Below, piece after piece: positions 33,679 through 44,254 of a DNA stretch of 64,000 nt. Made by a program: the position numbers and the translations under genes. The stretch lies in the NCBI GenBank assembly GCA_905221605.1, contig CAJNDS010002367.1, positions 299,501 through 363,500 of the forward strand, read 5' to 3'. The DNA comes from Symbiodinium natans. Lineage: Eukaryota; Sar; Dinophyceae; Suessiales; Symbiodiniaceae. Under the pieces are notes generated by a model. That model was not told where the DNA came from and did not search any database. It saw only the letters and a program-made list of their open reading frames with translations. Each line of letters opens with the position of its first letter. The first letter of the stretch is position 1.

Positions 33679-33944
33679 GCCGGCGTCTGGTTCTCTCTGG
33701 CTCTCTCTATATATACATATATAAGATGTATATATATATATATATGTCATAAAATCCGCCTGTTACATAAAAAAAACAGTAAGAAAACACAAGATTTCAG
33801 CAACATATAGTGGTATAATCGTATACTAATTTGTTCGTGCACACATAGCAATATTTAGGGGTTCCGATACCAAAGATTGTCATATTCTGGGGTATAAACC
33901 CGGTGGTTCCCAAATGGAAATGCCCATGCCGTGAGACTGGCCAG

Positions 33945-34121
33945 CTTCCTGTGACACATGCGAGATCCGGGAAGAAAGACATTACCAGAGTTCCTATAGG
34001 ACTAGGGTCCACGAGGGTGTCGGATTGTCATTTTGCGGTACAAAGTGGATCAAGGTACAAACAAAGACCGCCAGACTCAAGGGTTTGGCGGGAGCTTTTT
34101 TCTTTGCACCCGCTCAATAAC
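33945..34121 (+). CDS. Probable C-terminal exon with CxxC
   Basis: The frame reads CDTCEIREERHYQSSYR, then VGLSFCGTKWIKVQTK, and ends TAA. A competing frame (33903-34124) is also open. The CxxC suggests metal binding or redox function, but no family is recognised. Confidence 0.4.
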
Positions 34122-34370
34122 TAGAACTGCGGTATGAAATACATATGAGGGTAGCCAACCCCGCCCCCCTCCCCCACATAGTCAATAGCCCCATGCAGGG
34201 AACAGACTACCCGCAGACCCCATCTTAGCGCACCATAAGGGGCGCCAGTCTTGTAGTCAACACACAGAACCCTGCAACGTGGACGTTCAAGTCAGCTAGG
34301 CTGGCGGCAAAAGCCCCTAAACCTAAACCCTAAACCCTAAACCCTAAACCCTAAACCCTAAACCCACTGC

Positions 34371-34747
34371 AGCTTGGGAATCACAAAGCCCTTGAGACCC
34401 AGGACATGGAGGCCAGGGCATCGTGCAGCACGCCGCGGCCCTTCAAAAGCGCCTCCTTGAGCGCTGCACGAGTTTCGAGGCTCGACTTCTAGTTCCCTTG
34501 GAGGGTTTAGGGTTTAGGGTTTAGGGTTTAGGATGTTTAGGGTTTAGGGTGTTTAGGGTTTAGGGTGTTTAGGGTTTTGGGCGTTTAGGGTTTCATGTGC
34601 TGTGCATTGAGAGCCGCAACTTCCATCCCCGACCGCCCAAGCCCGGATGCAAAGGGGTTTAGGGGTCAGCATGAGGTGTTGGTAAGGGGCCCACATAATG
34701 TTTACAAGCTGCGTGAGGTTGCCATCATGAATCATCGGTTCGACTGA
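34371..34747 (+). CDS. Two probable terminal exons, function unknown
   Basis: 34371-34490 follows CTGCAG, contains NHKALETQDMEARASCS and ends TAG. 34669-34747 follows GTCAG, contains VLVRGPHNVYKLREVAI and ends TGA. TTTAGGG units and a copy of the dispersed GCAACTTCCATCCCC repeat separate them. Confidence 0.4.
34593..34664. repeat. Dispersed 70-80 base repeat, copy 2
   Basis: It shares GCAACTTCCATCCCCG and CCCAAGCCCGGATGCAA with the copy at 24034 and is again embedded in TTTAGGG units. Confidence 0.6.
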
Positions 34748-35200
34748 GCAGGCATGGCCTGGCTGTGCTGAAGAAGCAGTTGCAGCCTTTCAGGCGCCCG
34801 TGCGCTTTGTGAGCTTGCCGATGCCGTTCCTTATTCAGATCTGAGAATTCTTCAGGTGAAGCAATGTAGCTGATCCATGTGGGCCCCAAAGCACCAGGTG
34901 CCACTCCAGGCAGCGGAACCTCAGTTTGCCTTGTAGCCAGGACCAAGCGCGGGAGCAGCACTGGCCGAGTGGTGCCACCCTTGTGGCCGTGGTCTCGGAG
35001 GCCAACAGCCAGAGTCTTGCAAGAGTTGCAGGTAGTGGGTTCCGCGACTACCCTCATAGCGAGCCCCTGACCCAGGATCAGGCACACAATTTGCTGAACT
35101 AAGGCTAGTGCGAGCCTCATGTTGCGAAAGGTGTTGTCTCAAACCCCTGTGGTTGGTGGGCTTTCGTTCTGAAGCCGTTTCTGTTGAAACTATTCTCAGG
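34748..35200. other. Both strands open; gene not assigned
   Basis: The minus frame 34725-35120 begins with a signal-like hydrophobic segment (MRLALALVQQIVCLILG), while plus frames 34748-34839 and 34879-35070 are also open. Without homology the strand cannot be chosen. Confidence 0.3.
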
Positions 35201-35538
35201 TACCCTCCGCAACAAGATGGCTTCGGGGTCTAAGTCTTACGGATGAGATTTTAAGCTCCAACCCTTATGGATGTAAACCGCGTTTTTTCTGTTTGGTGGC
35301 TCCTTCCTTGATCCGAAATTGGAAGCCCCGTGGCAGCGGATGGGTCAAGGAGTATGAGAGAGAGTTGACCCTGATGGCAATTTCGCTTGATGCATCTGCT
35401 CAAAGGCAAGGGAGTTTGAAGATGCATCGGTGGAAGAGTTGAACCAAGCCAAGAGAGCTCTGGCCGCTGGCATCAGGCTGCTGCGGAGCGCTGATAGCCA
35501 TGCATTGGATTCAGCACAGACCGTGAAGTGGGCAAGAG
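35201..35538 (+). CDS. Probable exon pair, function unknown
   Basis: 35201-35404 contains RWLRGLSLTDEILSS and WVKEYERELTLMAISLDAS. 35406-35538 contains ASVEELNQAKRALAAGIR and ends AGA|GTACC. They adjoin with a frame change at CAAAG|GCAAGG. A frameshift, a missed small exon or a GC donor would explain this. It is helix-rich with no recognised family. Confidence 0.42.
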
Positions 35539-35578
35539 TACCGAGTGGTGCAGCTAATCCTGCTTATCACGGTTTTTT

Positions 35579-35692
35579 TTTGTCGCGGTCCTCAACAATG
35601 GATCGGTCGTGACCTGTGGCGATGCTGTTCATGGTGGCGACAGCACTTCCTTCCCTGCGCACTCGGCAGAAGGGCCTCCTGCACATCCATGA
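35579..35692 (+). CDS. RCC1-like repeat fragment
   Basis: The frame reads FVAVLNNGSVVTCGDA, then HGGDSTSFP. This closely follows the dinoflagellate repeat FAAILxDGSVVTWGDA-x-x-GGDSS, a beta-propeller-type repeat usually present in many copies. Here only one copy is seen, the usual Trp is Cys, and it ends at TGA 37 codons in. A T9 run just before it may have shifted the frame. It is either a short terminal exon or a remnant. Confidence 0.55.
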   Translation, partial: FVAVLNNGSVVTCGDAVHGGDSTSFPAHSAEGPPAHP

Positions 35693-35787
35693 TGCACAGT
35701 TGCCTCCACAATAATGCTCGATGCTGCTTAACGGCCACCCAGAAACTCGAACGCCCAAAAAGCACTATGGCCTTGCTGTTGAGCAAT

Positions 35788-35893
35788 CCCCTCCCCCGAA
35801 TATTGAACTATTAAACCCCCCCCTACCCCCGAATATTCAATTCCCCCCCCCCCATGCTATAAGAGAACTATAGTGAATATTAGGGGGAGGGGG
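35788..35893. mobile_element. TIR element CCCCTCCCCCGAATATT
   Basis: The left end CCCCTCCCCCGAATATT and right end AATATTAGGGGGAGGGGG are inverted repeats around C-rich, GAATATT-containing DNA. Confidence 0.55.
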
Positions 35894-36147
35894 TGGTTAA
35901 CATTAGGGGAGGGATATAACTGACATTAGCTGTTGCTTTTGACTCAGCTCTTCCAAGTAAATGATGGTCTAGAGCACCCTGCGCCTGTAGAATCTTTAAC
36001 GAACCTTTTTGCGCAAGGGCATTGATAGCATGCCCTCTACTTGAGGTACGTTTCGCTTGTTGGAAGGTGCCCTGTGCCCTAAACCCTAAACCCTACACCC
36101 TACACCCTAAACCCTAAACCCTAAACCCTTTTCTGAACCCTAAAGCC

Positions 36148-36273
36148 CTTGGAGGTGAAGACCTCCAGAACAGCCTTTGCTTGGGCCGGAGATTCCCAGG
36201 GAGTTTGGATCCGCGGTGGGCACCTTGGGCGCAACAAGCGTTTCTCCGAGCCCTGGGACGCACTGTCGTCAGA
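36148..36273 (+). CDS. Coding exon ending at a telomere-like donor
   Basis: The exon starts after AAAG and reads VKTSRTAFAWAGDSQGVW, IRGGHLGRNKRFSEPWD. It ends ATGGA|GTTTAGGG, where a following degenerate TTTAGGG tract supplies the GT donor. No family is recognised. A further open segment at 36421-36640 exists in two competing frames. Confidence 0.48.
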
Positions 36274-36904
36274 CATGGAGTTTAGGGCTTAGGGTTTAGG
36301 ATTTAGGGTTTAGGGTGTTGCCGGACAACAGGGTTTAGGGTTTAGGCCGGAGCCTCAGCAGTCCTGGGTTAAGAAAGGGTTTAGGGTTTAGGATTTATAA
36401 GTTTAGGGTTTAGGGTTTAGCTACATATACCGCAAGATCCGTAAGCCTTCAGACTGAGGCAGATCGTGTACAGGACCACCACGCACACCACCGAGAACGT
36501 CGCAGAACTCCAGCGCCTGCAGACACACCGCCCTGCGTACAGCTATCGCCTTCGGCACGGCTACTTGTGCAGTACGACTCCCAATGCTGGGTGCGTCACT
36601 TCGACAAATTTTATATGACCAATATACACGAATCATGACGTAGACCTACTGCACTAAGTCGGTGTTGTGGGAGTTCGTTGCATTTTCATCGCGCCGTTCG
36701 TCCCGTGCGGGCTGCTGCAGATTATGTGGTATTTTCATGCTTCAAAAGCTAGTTTTAACTCGTCTGAGTCTACACTAAGGTGATGCCGACCAGGGGCTTG
36801 GGCGATGTAGACTTGGAGCTTTCGATGCAAACAGGGGGGGGGGGAATGGGGGGAGAGAGAGCGAGCGACAGAGAGTGAGAGAGGGAATCCTGGGCGCACT
36901 TGCC

Positions 36905-37120
36905 CGAGGTGGCACCCCTCCCCAATTGCTCCTTTAGAACACGAGGAGGCGAGGGTTTGCGAAGGCTTCGAAAGGAGTTTCGGAGGCCGGAAGAGTCGGA
37001 AGAGTACCAGCTTGTTAGGCAGGCGAAGGCGGAACAGTTTGCCCACAAAGCCATGCGGATGCCAGCAGAGCCAAGAGCCACTCTGGAGGAGAGTCAGTGG
37101 GTAGATATGGGTACATCTTC
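36905..37120 (+). CDS. Coding exon, charged helical
   Basis: The frame contains GGEGLRRLRKEFRRPEESEE, then YQLVRQAKAEQFAHKAM, typical of a charged alpha-helix. It runs to about 37110 where GGGTA could be a donor. No family is recognised. Confidence 0.48.
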
Positions 37121-37269
37121 ACCAACATGTTGGCACTGTTGGGAAGTTAATGTGTGCGGCCTGCTCGGCCAAATCCCCCGGACACAGGATATATGGTTGT
37201 CTTCCAGGTCTTCTGCATACACGCATATCCACGTCTCATGAGCGCCCTGGAGCCATGTCCGGCAGTCAA

Positions 37270-37332
37270 GAAGAAGAAGAAGAAGAAGAAGAAGCAGAAG
37301 CAGAAGAAGAAGAAGAAGAAGAAGAAGAAGAG
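37270..37332. repeat. AGA/AGC triplet microsatellite
   Basis: Repeated AGA with two AGC-containing interruptions; it reads as a poly-Glu or poly-Lys tract depending on frame. Confidence 0.9.
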
Positions 37333-37445
37333 CCCGCCCGCCCGCCCGTAAAAGAAATAACATTGTCAGGTACACTGCTCTTGGCTTAATTGGTCTTGAC
37401 CAGCGTCGACCAACCACATATAGCATAGACTAGACATAAATCCTG

Positions 37446-37952
37446 ATGCGGTACCTCACAAAGAGGAAATCGCATAATGCATGGAAAAGTGTGCGACTCA
37501 AATCTCATTCCAAGCACCTTCTCACTCGAAATCAGCACCAGGAAAGCGCTGGATTCCTGGCAGTCTGCATCTCAGTATGTTCCGTTCGCATGCTCGAGAT
37601 GCGACGTGACGACGTGATCCAAAGAGCAGGAATTCTTGCAAAGCTCTTCCGAATTTGCTTTGATCCGCTGACCCGGAGTGCTGCAGAGGTGCCTGAAACC
37701 TCAGATTTTGTGGAAGTGGAGGCAGATGATGTGATTCTCATTGCCTCCGTTTCTCGGCAGAGCGTGCAGCCTGTGACAGACTTCTCCCCGCAGCATCAAC
37801 GTGAACTTGTTTCGACTTGAAGGTTCAAGATTGTAAAGCCGCGAAGCCAGCTAAGGATGGTTTGTGGGATGTCGTGAGTGAAGAACAAGTCTTGGCCATC
37901 TTGGCAGAGACTCGGATTGCACGATGGCTGCTGGCCATCCCGGCACGCGAGT
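37446..37952 (+). CDS. Probable gene, function unknown
   Basis: The frame 37446-37820 contains MLEMRRDDVIQRAGIL, FRICFDPLTRSAAEVPE and FVEVEADDVILIASVSR. 37822-37952 contains DGLWDVVSEEQVLAILAE, TRIARWLLAIPARE and ends TGA; it follows a CTTGAAG acceptor. The two may be exons of one gene. No family is recognised. Confidence 0.48.
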
Positions 37953-38116
37953 GAGCGCTCCCCCGGTACACCAGTCTTCATTCCAGCCTCAATGCCACCA
38001 AGAGCTGCCCCTCTCTCCACTGGCACTGGAGATTTCCTGCAGCTCTGAGATCAAACACAGGATATTGCACCGAGAATAACGTGAAAGCGCGATCGCACTC
38101 GCCAGCCGTTAGCGCA

Positions 38117-38564
38117 AGACTGCAAATTCTGCGGGGCGGGCCAAGGACAAGCAGCTCCCGACGCTCGAAGCCCAGGCGACGGCGCTGGCTGCAGCGGCGG
38201 TGCGTGCTTGGCGGGCACAGCCCTCCCGCTGATTTTGTGAGAGCGGGCCGTTGCAAGTTGCCTTATAGACGATGTCGCGCAGGACCTGTCATGTTACACT
38301 GTTGCAACATGCCCAGATAATTGCTGCAGGTGGATCGGTATTTGCTGTTTCGAAGTCCCTTTCATGAATTTTCGTTCATAGTCCTTGGTCCAGTGGCTTA
38401 GGCTCTGAAGTTTTACTGGGCACGCTTATTTAGAAGCTTGACTTCAACCTACTTTTCGTGCCGAAATTCAGAAGGTGTGCCGTGTCGTGAGGTACGGCTC
38501 TTCCGAAGCAGATGATGTCAGCGTACTCCTGTACAGGCCGCAGCTGGTAGGGACCTCGGAGTGA
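38117..38564 (+). CDS. Possible exons, function unknown
   Basis: 38117-38235 reads AKDKQLPTLEAQATALAAA in one frame, but a second frame (Arg-rich) is also open. 38443-38564 contains AEIQKVCRVVRYGSSEAD and ends TGA. Confidence 0.33.
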
Positions 38565-39066
38565 AGCGCCGCAGTGACTGGCGTGCACTTTTGAGATCAG
38601 CTTTGCAGAGTGCTGTGCATAGGGTCATAGGAAACATGTTGGGGATTGTCAGAGCCTTTGTTCGTTAAGTCTGATAAGTCGTCCTCAAGAACGGCCATGC
38701 AAGCATGCTGTAGACGATGGTCGCCTCCCAACAGATTCCCAAAGGCGCTGAGCAACCCTGCCCAGGATTCCGCCAGTGGCGCTGAGCTCTGACCCTCAGT
38801 GCCATGAGCGAATGCACGCAGCCTGGGATCACAAGTCTTGGGTAGAAGTGCACTTGTCAGCCATATAGTCAGACTGTCAACTCATAAGTGTTAGCTGAGG
38901 ACAAACATGTGTAACAAGAGTACTGCCACAGCCCACGTGCCCCGACAGATGCTTCAAGTACAGGCATTGGCGCGGCTTAAAAAGAGCTTTATGCGCTTCA
39001 TGTAACTCGTGGTTCCCTGCCTGAAAGCAGGACCAACGTTACATTATGGTTCTTGCGTTTGTTTAG

Positions 39067-39769
39067 ACTATCGCGCAGCCACGCTGAGAAGCAAGAAAGA
39101 CTGGATGACCAATGGCTTTTGTTTGAGCACTGTCGATGCCAGGAGTCCAGTAATGATGCTGATGGGAAGATGCCCTCATATGTGGACGTCAAGGTTGGGT
39201 AGCCGCCCGAAAACATGGGTGTCGATATTGCCGCGATGTGGAGTGTATTCGCTTTCGTTCGTGCTCGCTTTGATGGTGGACTTTTCCTGCCTTCGACACA
39301 CGCGACTCGTTCTGCAGTGCAAACAGACAGGTAACGCCTCTCTCGTTTCCATGGCAGGTAGACTTCCGCCTGCAAGGAGAAGACACTACCATCCGAAAGC
39401 TCGGGACTGAGAAATCACGCACATCGCCGATGCCTTTTCGTTCTGAAGACATATTGTTCTTGCTAGCGTTGTTCCTGAGTGCGCGTCTAGTGGCATGTTC
39501 GACAAGACGTTTCCTTTGCCGTCAGTTGTGCGGTGGGTGTGCAAGTTGTGGTCGATAGCTTTGCAGAGCCCAACCGGGAAATTCAAAAAAACGTTTGCCA
39601 CTAGTCACACCACCGACCTAAACCCTAAACCTGTATGGTTGTCATTGCGTCGCCGCTTTGGCCAGGGCCACCGCTGCGGGGCGCGCGGCCCGCGAGCGTG
39701 TGCGAAGGGAGCGCAGCTCGGTCGACTGCTGCGCAATGTGTGTAATTAGAGTCTGGAGGCTTTCGGAGC
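39067..39769 (+). pseudogene. Probable pseudogene with stop and frame breaks
   Basis: Protein-like blocks follow one another with breaks. 39067-39199 (ERLDDQWLLFEHCRCQE) is stopped by TAG at 39200-39202 but continues in frame as MGVDIAAMWSVFAFVRA to 39330. 39360-39500 (GEDTTIRKLGTEKS) and 39495-39640 (PLPSVVRWVCKLWSIAL) are in other frames. 39635-39769 is an Ala/Arg-rich block ending TAG. A decayed copy explains this best. Small introns are an alternative, and an unbroken frame 39009-39410 competes. Confidence 0.35.
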
Positions 39770-39867
39770 AGTATTGCTAGCTGCTACGGCTTAGCTAGGG
39801 TTTAGGGTTTAGAGTTTAGAGTTTAGGGCATCTAGGACTTGTATAGTCGCATACAGGGCTTTTGCTA

Positions 39868-39995
39868 TGCTGGGCTGTATGGAATCAGCATCTGCAAACT
39901 AAAGATGCCACAAACACACGCATTCGTCTGACTGGCACTCCGCAGTGTGAGATGCGTGTCATGAGTCGTGTGGGTGACACACAAATCTTCTGAAG
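39868..39995 (+). CDS. Probable terminal exon, function unknown
   Basis: The frame reads WNQHLQTKDATNTRIRL, GTPQCEMRVMSRVGDT and ends TGA. It follows a degenerate TTTAGGG tract. Confidence 0.38.
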
Positions 39996-40124
39996 TGCAG
40001 TGCCCTAAACCCGAAGTATGCTTGTGCGAGTGCGAGAGTCGGCACCCCAAATATAGCATGAACATTCTAACCCTCAGCCCTAAACCCTGAACCCTAAACC
40101 ATGTGGTTAACCCTAAACCCTATT

Positions 40125-40467
40125 GCATGTGGTTGGACATCGGCTGGCTCCATGGACTGCCACAAGATGCCAAACAAGTGCTTCTGAACCCTTGGCTTGC
40201 AGCGGCTCCTTCGCAACCGTGGGCGTGATCCCACCCAATCTGTCTAAAGCCATGCCGCTGAAGAAGAAGAACTTGAAAAAGAAGGCCCCAGGGCGACGGC
40301 GGGTTGACTTCGCCAGCTTGCCACTTGCTCGTTTAGGTCCGAAATCCAGATGGCAGATGCCACCTCATGAGCCAACCTCCTGCCAGGTCGGTGGGAAAGT
40401 CGTAAACGGCGAGGGGTCACCCAAGGCCTCACCCAAGGCAGCAATCTGCAAATTTGCCAGCGACAGT
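40125..40467 (+). CDS. Probable exons; Lys-rich protein, unknown
   Basis: 40125-40227 reads LDIGWLHGLPQDAKQVLL. 40202-40467 follows a TTGCAG acceptor and contains the basic tract PLKKKNLKKKAPGRRRVDF and SPKASPKAA, ending at an AGT|AGGGTTTAGGG boundary. The frames overlap at 40202-40227, so only one can be right there. The basic tract suggests a nuclear or nucleolar protein. Confidence 0.43.
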
Positions 40468-40819
40468 AGGGTTTAGGGTTGCAGTCTTAGGGTTTAGGGT
40501 TTAGGGTGTAGGGTAGCTGGCAGATCATGTTGCCCACCAGCGATCCGGCCAGTACTGGATTTTGGATAGTTCTGTAGTTAGTTGTTTCCAAAAGGCTTGG
40601 GGCAAGCCAGGCGGCACCCGAAACAACGGCGACTTCGCCGAAGCAGTCGCCCAAGGCTGCTGGGGCACTGCTGAGTAGCGCATAAAGCCTGCAGAAGCTT
40701 CAGAAGTGAACATTAAAATCCCAAGCTGCCCCAAAACATGTTTAGGCGCATCACAGCACTCAAGTGGCTGGCCGTGACATGGCTGTGCTAGGCGATCGAA
40801 CTGCCTTAGTCCTCCCACA

Positions 40820-41171
40820 AGCCGAAGTTCTATACGCAGCTGCCTGTCACAAAGGGGCCGTCCTTCATCTCAGTTCTTCGTCAACTCTACATCACCAAGG
40901 GTTCGAGGTTGCACATACTTGAAGGTTCAACCCCGATAAGGCCCTTTAGGGGTATTATCAGTAGGGTTATAAGTGCAGCGATAATTGGTTAGTAAGTACC
41001 ATGAACCTTCAAGTAGCCCCTTCCTTGTGGTGAGGCGGCTCCGGCTGCAGAGCCGGTGGCAGCCAAAAAGGGCAAGAAGGACAAGAAGGAGAAGACTCCC
41101 GAGGCCAAGGCCAAGGCGGACCGGAATGCAGACGGTGTGCTTGAGATACCTGACGCGACCTACACCCCAAT
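40820..41171 (+). CDS. Two exons around a TIR element; Lys-rich
   Basis: 40820-about 40902 contains KFYTQLPVTKGPSFISVLR. 41034-41171 follows GTGAG and reads EPVAAKKGKKDKKEKTPE, then ADGVLEIPDATYTPM before a GT donor. The TACTTGAAGG element (40916-41015) lies between them. No family is recognised. Confidence 0.43.
40916..41015. mobile_element. TACTTGAAGG TIR element, copy 1
   Basis: The ends TACTTGAAGGTTCA and TGAACCTTCAAGTA are perfect 14-base inverted repeats on a 100-base element. A second copy is at 55728-55872. Confidence 0.75.
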
Positions 41172-41950
41172 GGTGAGGGGTGGTGTGTTGCTGGGGTAAT
41201 GACGTGCCGAATTCGCTTAGTTCGTAGGATTCAGGCAATTGGTTCTCTCTGGGTCGCGGAGTTCGGCCAGAGAAGAGGCCCCCCCAAACTCTCCCTACGC
41301 CTTAAGTCTAGAAGTGTCAGGCATCCCCCAAGGCGGGCGCTGCGTTCAATCCGCCCAAGCAAGGCGGGACGGAGTGGTTTCGGGTGTAGGGCAAACGTTG
41401 GCAGAATTGATAATTAGGGTTTGCTGTGTATGGGACATTGGAAGGATTGGGACTTGGGCTTTGCTTGAGAGCTTGCGATGTTTGGGGGGGTTTCTCGAAT
41501 CAAGGATCCGTGTTTGGGGTGTGAGTGTCGGGAGGGCGGAGTTTCGCAGTCTAAAACCCAAGAAGCTTCAAAACCCCAGAACTCCAAAGCCCCATACCTT
41601 TGGAGCGGGCGTCATCTGGGCAAAGAAGAACATTGCCTCATGCCGGCGTCGAGACCTGACACGACAACCCCAGCACAAGGAAGCAAACCGGGGCTGAGGG
41701 CATCAAATATAATTTGAGAATAAGACAAGAATACAACAAGAAATCATATCATAACACAAAGAGTCTCATGATATGATCATGTAAAAATATACAAATACAC
41801 TAATACAACAACATAACGATATAATAACAACAAATACAAGAATCATGAATAAGGAATAATGAATAATGAATAATGAAGAAGGAATGATGAAGAATGAAGA
41901 ATGAAGACTGAAGAATAGCATTAATAGCACGATAACAATACGAGAATACA

Positions 41951-42032
41951 GAGTCTCTGGCAGGCCGAGCGGCCCCACGGCCGCCCCCGACTGAGGCCGA
42001 ACGGGAAGAAGCCATGAAGAAGGCCGCTGTGT
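41951..42032 (+). CDS. Terminal exon, function unknown
   Basis: After an ATACAG acceptor the frame reads LAGRAAPRPPPTEAEREEA, MKKAAV and ends TGA. The preceding 41700-41950 is AT-rich intron-like DNA with AATAATGAAT repeats. A longer frame at 41239-41697 is mostly low complexity. Confidence 0.42.
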
Positions 42033-42154
42033 GATTTCGCAGGTTGTTTTCGGGGGAGGTTTAGAGTTTAGGGTTTAGGGCTGGTGGGGAGATTTTGGGA
42101 AGCTGTTGCAGGCCCTTGTTTAGCTGCCAGTCTACTGTGCGGTAGGGGGATGCA

Positions 42155-43289
42155 ATGCAGTTACTCGTACGACGTGTCTTCAATCCATCTTGCGTGTGCT
42201 CGTACAACCTCCACGGCCGCAACCAGATTTATCTTTGCAACCGTCGCACGATACAGCAGATGGTGCCCATGAAAGTAGCAAGAAACCATCGGCAGCGTGA
42301 GGCCATTTTGCTCATAAAGGAAGGTATCGCCACCAAGGACAGCTCACGTTGGCCGGTTGCTGAAGCGTATATCTATATATATATATACATACATACATAT
42401 GGTCAGTTCTCTAAGCTACGGCACGGTCGCTTGTTGGGTACCCTAAACAAGAGGTGCCGCCTTATAATCAGGACCCCAAAAGAAACCATATTTTAGAGAA
42501 GTGACCATATAGGGTTCAGGGCACTTTCAATACGGCATCACCGGGTCTTGCCCCAGAACACCGCAAGCTTGTGGAAGGGAGGGTTGTTTCAAGTTCATGT
42601 CACGTCAGAAGATACGCTTCATGATCGAATCCTTCAGATGAACGGGCTCCAAAACAGGGACCTTGTAAGGGGAAACAACCCTAAGCCCTAAATCCTGCAC
42701 CCTAAACCCTAAACCCTAAACCCTAAACCCTAAACCCTAAACCCTAAACCCTAAACCCTAAACCCTAAACCCTATAAACCCTAAACCCTTGCCTTTAAAA
42801 AGAGGACCAATCCAAAGGCGCGCCTTTCATCCTCGAGAATTGGCACCAGGAGTGGAAGCCGGTTCTGGGGCCCGCGCCTTTTCGATTCAAGGGTATCTTG
42901 CTATGTAACTATATTACTATATTGCTATGTAACTATATTACTGTATTGCTATGTAACTATATTGCTATATTGCGATGTTCCTAAGGACTGTGTTGCTATA
43001 TTGCTATATTACTACATATTCCTATACCACTACATCGTTATATACTATATTACTAATCCGTTGGGAGTCCACAGTCACGTGGGAAGTCTGTGAATGATGT
43101 GACTCTACACACAGAACGCCAAGAAACCCTCAGCCCTGTGCAGCTGCAACCCTGGGCCCTAACCCCTAAACCCCAGACCCTAAACCCTGAACCCTAAACT
43201 CTAAACCCTAAACGAATGAGGCCATACCGCAAATTCGCCAGCTGCCCAGCCTACCGATGCTGCCTGAACTCCAGCACAGCCCAGTCTGA
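42155..43289 (+). CDS. Multi-exon gene of unknown function
   Basis: 42155-about 42360 starts ATG and reads MQLLVRRVFN, then REAILLIKEGIATKD. 42518-42665 contains GGLFQVHVTSEDTLHDRIL and ends CTT|GTAAGG. 42805-42891 starts in matching phase and contains FILENWHQEWKPVLGP. About 43076-43160 and 43220-43289 (PQIRQLPSLPMLPEL, TGA) may finish it. The second and third exons flank a telomere-like intron and join in frame. The N-terminus could be an organelle-targeting sequence. Other junctions are not fixed. Confidence 0.45.
42690..42790. repeat. Telomere-like array (CCCTAAA)11-13
   Basis: Mostly perfect units lie between exons 42518-42665 and 42805-42891. Confidence 0.92.
42895..43050. repeat. AT-rich degenerate satellite
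   Basis: Repeats of TTGCTATGTAACTATATTAC type recur about every 30 bases, then decay. Confidence 0.75.
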
Positions 43290-43326
43290 TTGCTGGCTGG
43301 TTCTTAGTGTATGTAATCCCTTCAAG

Positions 43327-43327
43327 G

Positions 43328-43367
<40 letters not shown>

Positions 43368-43405
43368 TTATATTTATACATATTTCTTTATATATATATA
43401 TATAT
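43327..43405. repeat. TA and TTTATA microsatellite
   Basis: Two TA tracts are separated by TATTTA units. Confidence 0.9.
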
Positions 43406-43447
43406 ATGGCCCCAAGTCCCTACCAACAATCAGGGGGATGATATAAG

Positions 43448-43859
43448 CCTTTGAACCCAGGTGGAGAGCTGCGCTTGCTTCCGCATCGTGCAGGGCAGCG
43501 CGCCAGCCCACTATAGCATCCAAGTGGTGGATGGTGCCTTGCCACTGGAAGCTTAAACTCGCCATGCAGACAAAATTTGTCAAACATTCCCCTTGGGAGA
43601 GAGGGGAGGGGGATTAAGCATGAGACACGACGCAATTCTCCAGGGCCATCGCAGTGCTAGGGCCATGGTAGTGGGATGCAATTACTTCACTTAGGCTTGG
43701 GGCGAGCGTTTTTCCGCAAGGGTCTCCAGAAATAGTGTGCTCTGGGGTGGGTGGGGGCCTAAACCCCAAACCCGAAACCCTCAACCGCCAGGTGCCGAGG
43801 ATGGCCACAAGGCATTCTGGCTTGTCAACCTCGAGAAGGCCCCGCAAGGGAGTTCAACC
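43448..43859 (+). CDS. Probable exons, function unknown
   Basis: 43448-43617 contains EPRWRAALASASCRAARQ, KWWMVPCHWKLKLAM and ends TAA. About 43793-43859 reads EDGHKAFWLVNLEKAPQG between a CCAG acceptor and a CCAG|GTTGC donor. No family is recognised. Confidence 0.4.
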
Positions 43860-44254
43860 AGGTTGCACCCTTGGGTTTAGGGTTGAGGGTTCCCCGGCCG
43901 ACTGCCCAAACCCGGATGCAAAAGGGTTTAGGGTTTAGGGGGCCCTTTTTCAAAGGTCCTAGAGGGGAATAGAAAGCGCATATTGGGACAAATGTATTCA
44001 GGGGGTACAACCTTACGGGGTGCGAGTCTTAATCCCTTGATGTGAAGCGTCGGGCATGGGAAAAGCCACTCCTCGCTGCTTAGACCCTCCTCTCTCTAGT
44101 AGGGTTAGTTACACCTTCAGAAACAAACATCATATGTCATTTTCAGAGCATATGAAAAGTAAAGGTCCAAAAATAAGTGTAGAGGAGGTTTGCATCATCT
44201 GGATTTTTTAGCTCGAAGTCCGAATCTCCTATGCGGCAACAACGAATTGGGATA

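Noticed and set aside
37150-37389. Acidic or Lys-rich protein over the triplet repeat
   Set aside because: The AGA repeat is open in every frame and there is no independent support for coding.
41239-41697. Plus-strand open frame of 152 codons
   Set aside because: Its middle is degenerate repeat-like, low-complexity DNA; only the ends might be exons.
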